A program made the translations under genes and the position numbers. Source: Drosophila persimilis (taxonomy: Eukaryota > Arthropoda > Insecta > Diptera > Drosophilidae). From it: DNA of 64,000 nt. Below are positions 62,837-64,000 of this stretch, one piece after another (position 1 is the first letter of the stretch; every line of letters starts with the position of its first letter). The DNA lies in the NCBI RefSeq assembly GCF_003286085.1, contig NW_020825401.1, positions 372,001 through 436,000 of the forward strand, given 5' to 3'. Under the pieces are notes generated by a model, which had not been told where the DNA came from, did not search any database, and worked only from the letters and a program-made list of their open reading frames with translations.

Positions 62837-63958
62837 TTGCAATTTAAACGTATTAATTCAAGTGGAAGGCAAAAGTGACAATGACACAGTGGAGAAAAGA
62901 TCAATAGCCAAAATCTATTATACCTACATGTACATGCATATGTGCTGCAGCTAAATTGCCAAATTGACCGCGACGTGTGTGCAAATAATTCAACAAACAA
63001 AACTAAAAATCACCGCGTCGATCGTGCAATACCCTGTCTGCAGCTATATACAAAAGGAGATATATACATATACCATCTACCAAAGGAGATCCAAGTGGAG
63101 CATCCAGCATCAGAAGAGGAGAGTACAGCTCCTGGAATTTCCAATTTTATCAAGAGGTATTTGTGCAAAAAATTTAAAGCTCGAGTGAAGACGAAAAGAT
63201 TAAAAAACTCGCAATTATTGTCTTGTGCTGAAACAATTGCACCTCGCTTTCAATTCTTGGCACATACGTATGACATAGTAGAGCTAGATTGCATGCTGTA
63301 GTTAGAGTTGAGCATATATATTAATACATATGTATATACATATGTACATCTAACCCTCTTGGACGCAATAACTACACATATAACTCATTTTAACTGCAAT
63401 CGCTGTCACCCCTTTCTCGTTTTCGTTGTGTCAAATATATGTATAGTTGGGTCGTTGGCCAAGCACGCATACCAATACGCAGCTGCAGCGGTGAATTTTT
63501 TCGTCTCGCTTTCGCTCCTCACCGTTGCTTATCGTTGTTCTTTTGTTTGGCGCGCTTGATCCAAACCAAACACCAAGTGACGCGCTACCCTGTTTTCGTC
63601 GGGTATATTCGTTTGGTGTCAGTAGGATCCAACTATCAATTAAGACAAAGTCGTGCCTCGCAAATCAATTTAGCGTCGATCGTTGTCGGTGCATACGTAT
63701 ACACAACATCCATTCTTCAGAACTACAGCGGTGAAATTTTTCGTTTTCGCTTGTCACCATTGCTGTTCGTTGCTATTCTTGTGTGGTTTTCGTGTACGCG
63801 CCAGCCAAGCGACGCTCTACCCTAAATTTGTCGGGTATATTGGTTTTTCACCTCGTTTGGGTACAATTACCCATTATTTCATTGAGTGCCTCGGCATTAA
63901 ATACGATTATTATTATTATACGATCTTTCGCCTTCAGTTGCTTGTATTGAGAATCAAT
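62837..63958 (+). other. BEL leader after the BEL-3 LTR, no gene
   Basis: Long untranslated leader with ATATAC/TATGTA runs, then a roughly 240-bp imperfect tandem duplication (AGCGGTGAA...CGGGTATATT at 63487-63612 and 63727-63849). Short open frames only. Confidence 0.65.
63487..63849. repeat. Imperfect tandem duplication in the BEL-3 leader
   Basis: Two copies offset by 240 bp share AGCGGTGAA(A)TTTTTCG, a CACC(G/A)TTGCT...CGTTG block, GCG(C/A)..CTACCCT and TTTGTCGGGTATATT(C/G)GTTT-like ends. Confidence 0.75.
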
Positions 63959-64000
63959 ATGACCTCAAAAGCCAACAATATTGCCCTTGAAGAGCTGAAG
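63959..64000 (+). CDS. Probable BEL gag start, cut by the window end
   Basis: ATG at 63959 opens MTSKANNIALEELK, followed by the end of the window. Position after an LTR, PBS and leader, and the Leu/Lys-rich start, resemble the gag starts of BEL-1 (MTTLEILKRQ) and BEL-4. Only 14 codons are visible, so the call rests on context. If right, a second BEL-3 unit follows head to tail, as in BEL-1. Confidence 0.5.
   Translation, partial: MTSKANNIALEELK

Noticed and set aside
63308..63825. Open frames at the right end as coding
   Set aside because: Located between PBS and gag ATG of a BEL leader; low complexity and duplicated.

Overview
The window is Drosophila repeat DNA made almost entirely of nested transposable elements. 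No host gene, tRNA, rRNA, CRISPR array or prokaryotic feature was found. The evidence is: BEL/Pao, Ty3/gypsy, LOA-clade and CR1-clade reverse transcriptases; five copies of a DINE-1/HINE-type repeat (13-bp subterminal inverted repeats, an internal (GTCY)n microsatellite, a 3' hairpin, no target-site duplication); and tRNA-Lys, tRNA-Trp, tRNA-Asn and tRNA-Pro primer-binding sites. The repeat types suggest the obscura group (pseudoobscura/miranda-like) and a heterochromatic or degenerating-chromosome setting. The species is an inference.

Layout. (1) 1-15176: two head-to-tail units of one BEL element (BEL-1, + strand) sharing a shortened LTR, with a repeat offset of 5640 bp. Unit 2 carries a full LOA-type LINE (6544-12104, - strand, both ORFs open, 13-bp TSD) in its pol region and a DINE copy (A) inside its last LTR. 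(2) 15177-23845: two related Ty3/gypsy-type elements on the - strand (Gyp-A, Gyp-B), both with a tRNA-Lys PBS and a gag beginning with a RING-H2 finger. Gyp-A is cut by BEL-1; Gyp-B is truncated right after its RT catalytic motif. (3) 23846-57926: a multi-level stack. An old gypsy element (Gyp-X, - strand, pieces at 24970-25550, 56383-56921 and 57900-57926) was entered by a Ty3-type element whose gag starts with a SAP motif (SAP-Ty3, 25551-49430, - strand, tRNA-Pro PBS). SAP-Ty3 was entered by a CR1 LINE (27860-39578, -) in its RT and by BEL-4 (41346-48102, -, TSD ATATT) in its leader. The CR1 was entered by DINE copy C (28821-36050), and that by BEL-2a (29124-35516, +, TSD GTGGA, LTRs differing at one base). 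A second, more decayed BEL-2 copy (BEL-2b) is fused on the left to the SAP-Ty3 5' LTR and on the right to 5'-truncated DINE D. (4) 57927-64000: a LOA RT fragment fused to a 5'-truncated BEL-3 pol, followed by its LTR, a PBS, a long leader and the first codons of another gag.

The coding regions are selfish-element polyproteins: gag with zinc knuckles, protease, RT/RNase H and integrase for the LTR elements, and a nucleic-acid-binding ORF1 plus endonuclease/RT for the LINEs. Only the LOA LINE and, apart from its insertion, the CR1 LINE look nearly intact. Every LTR element in view has at least two disabling lesions or a truncation. Relative ages can be read from nesting: Gyp-X is oldest in its stack, then SAP-Ty3, then CR1, then DINE C, then BEL-2a. 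BEL-4 is also younger than SAP-Ty3.
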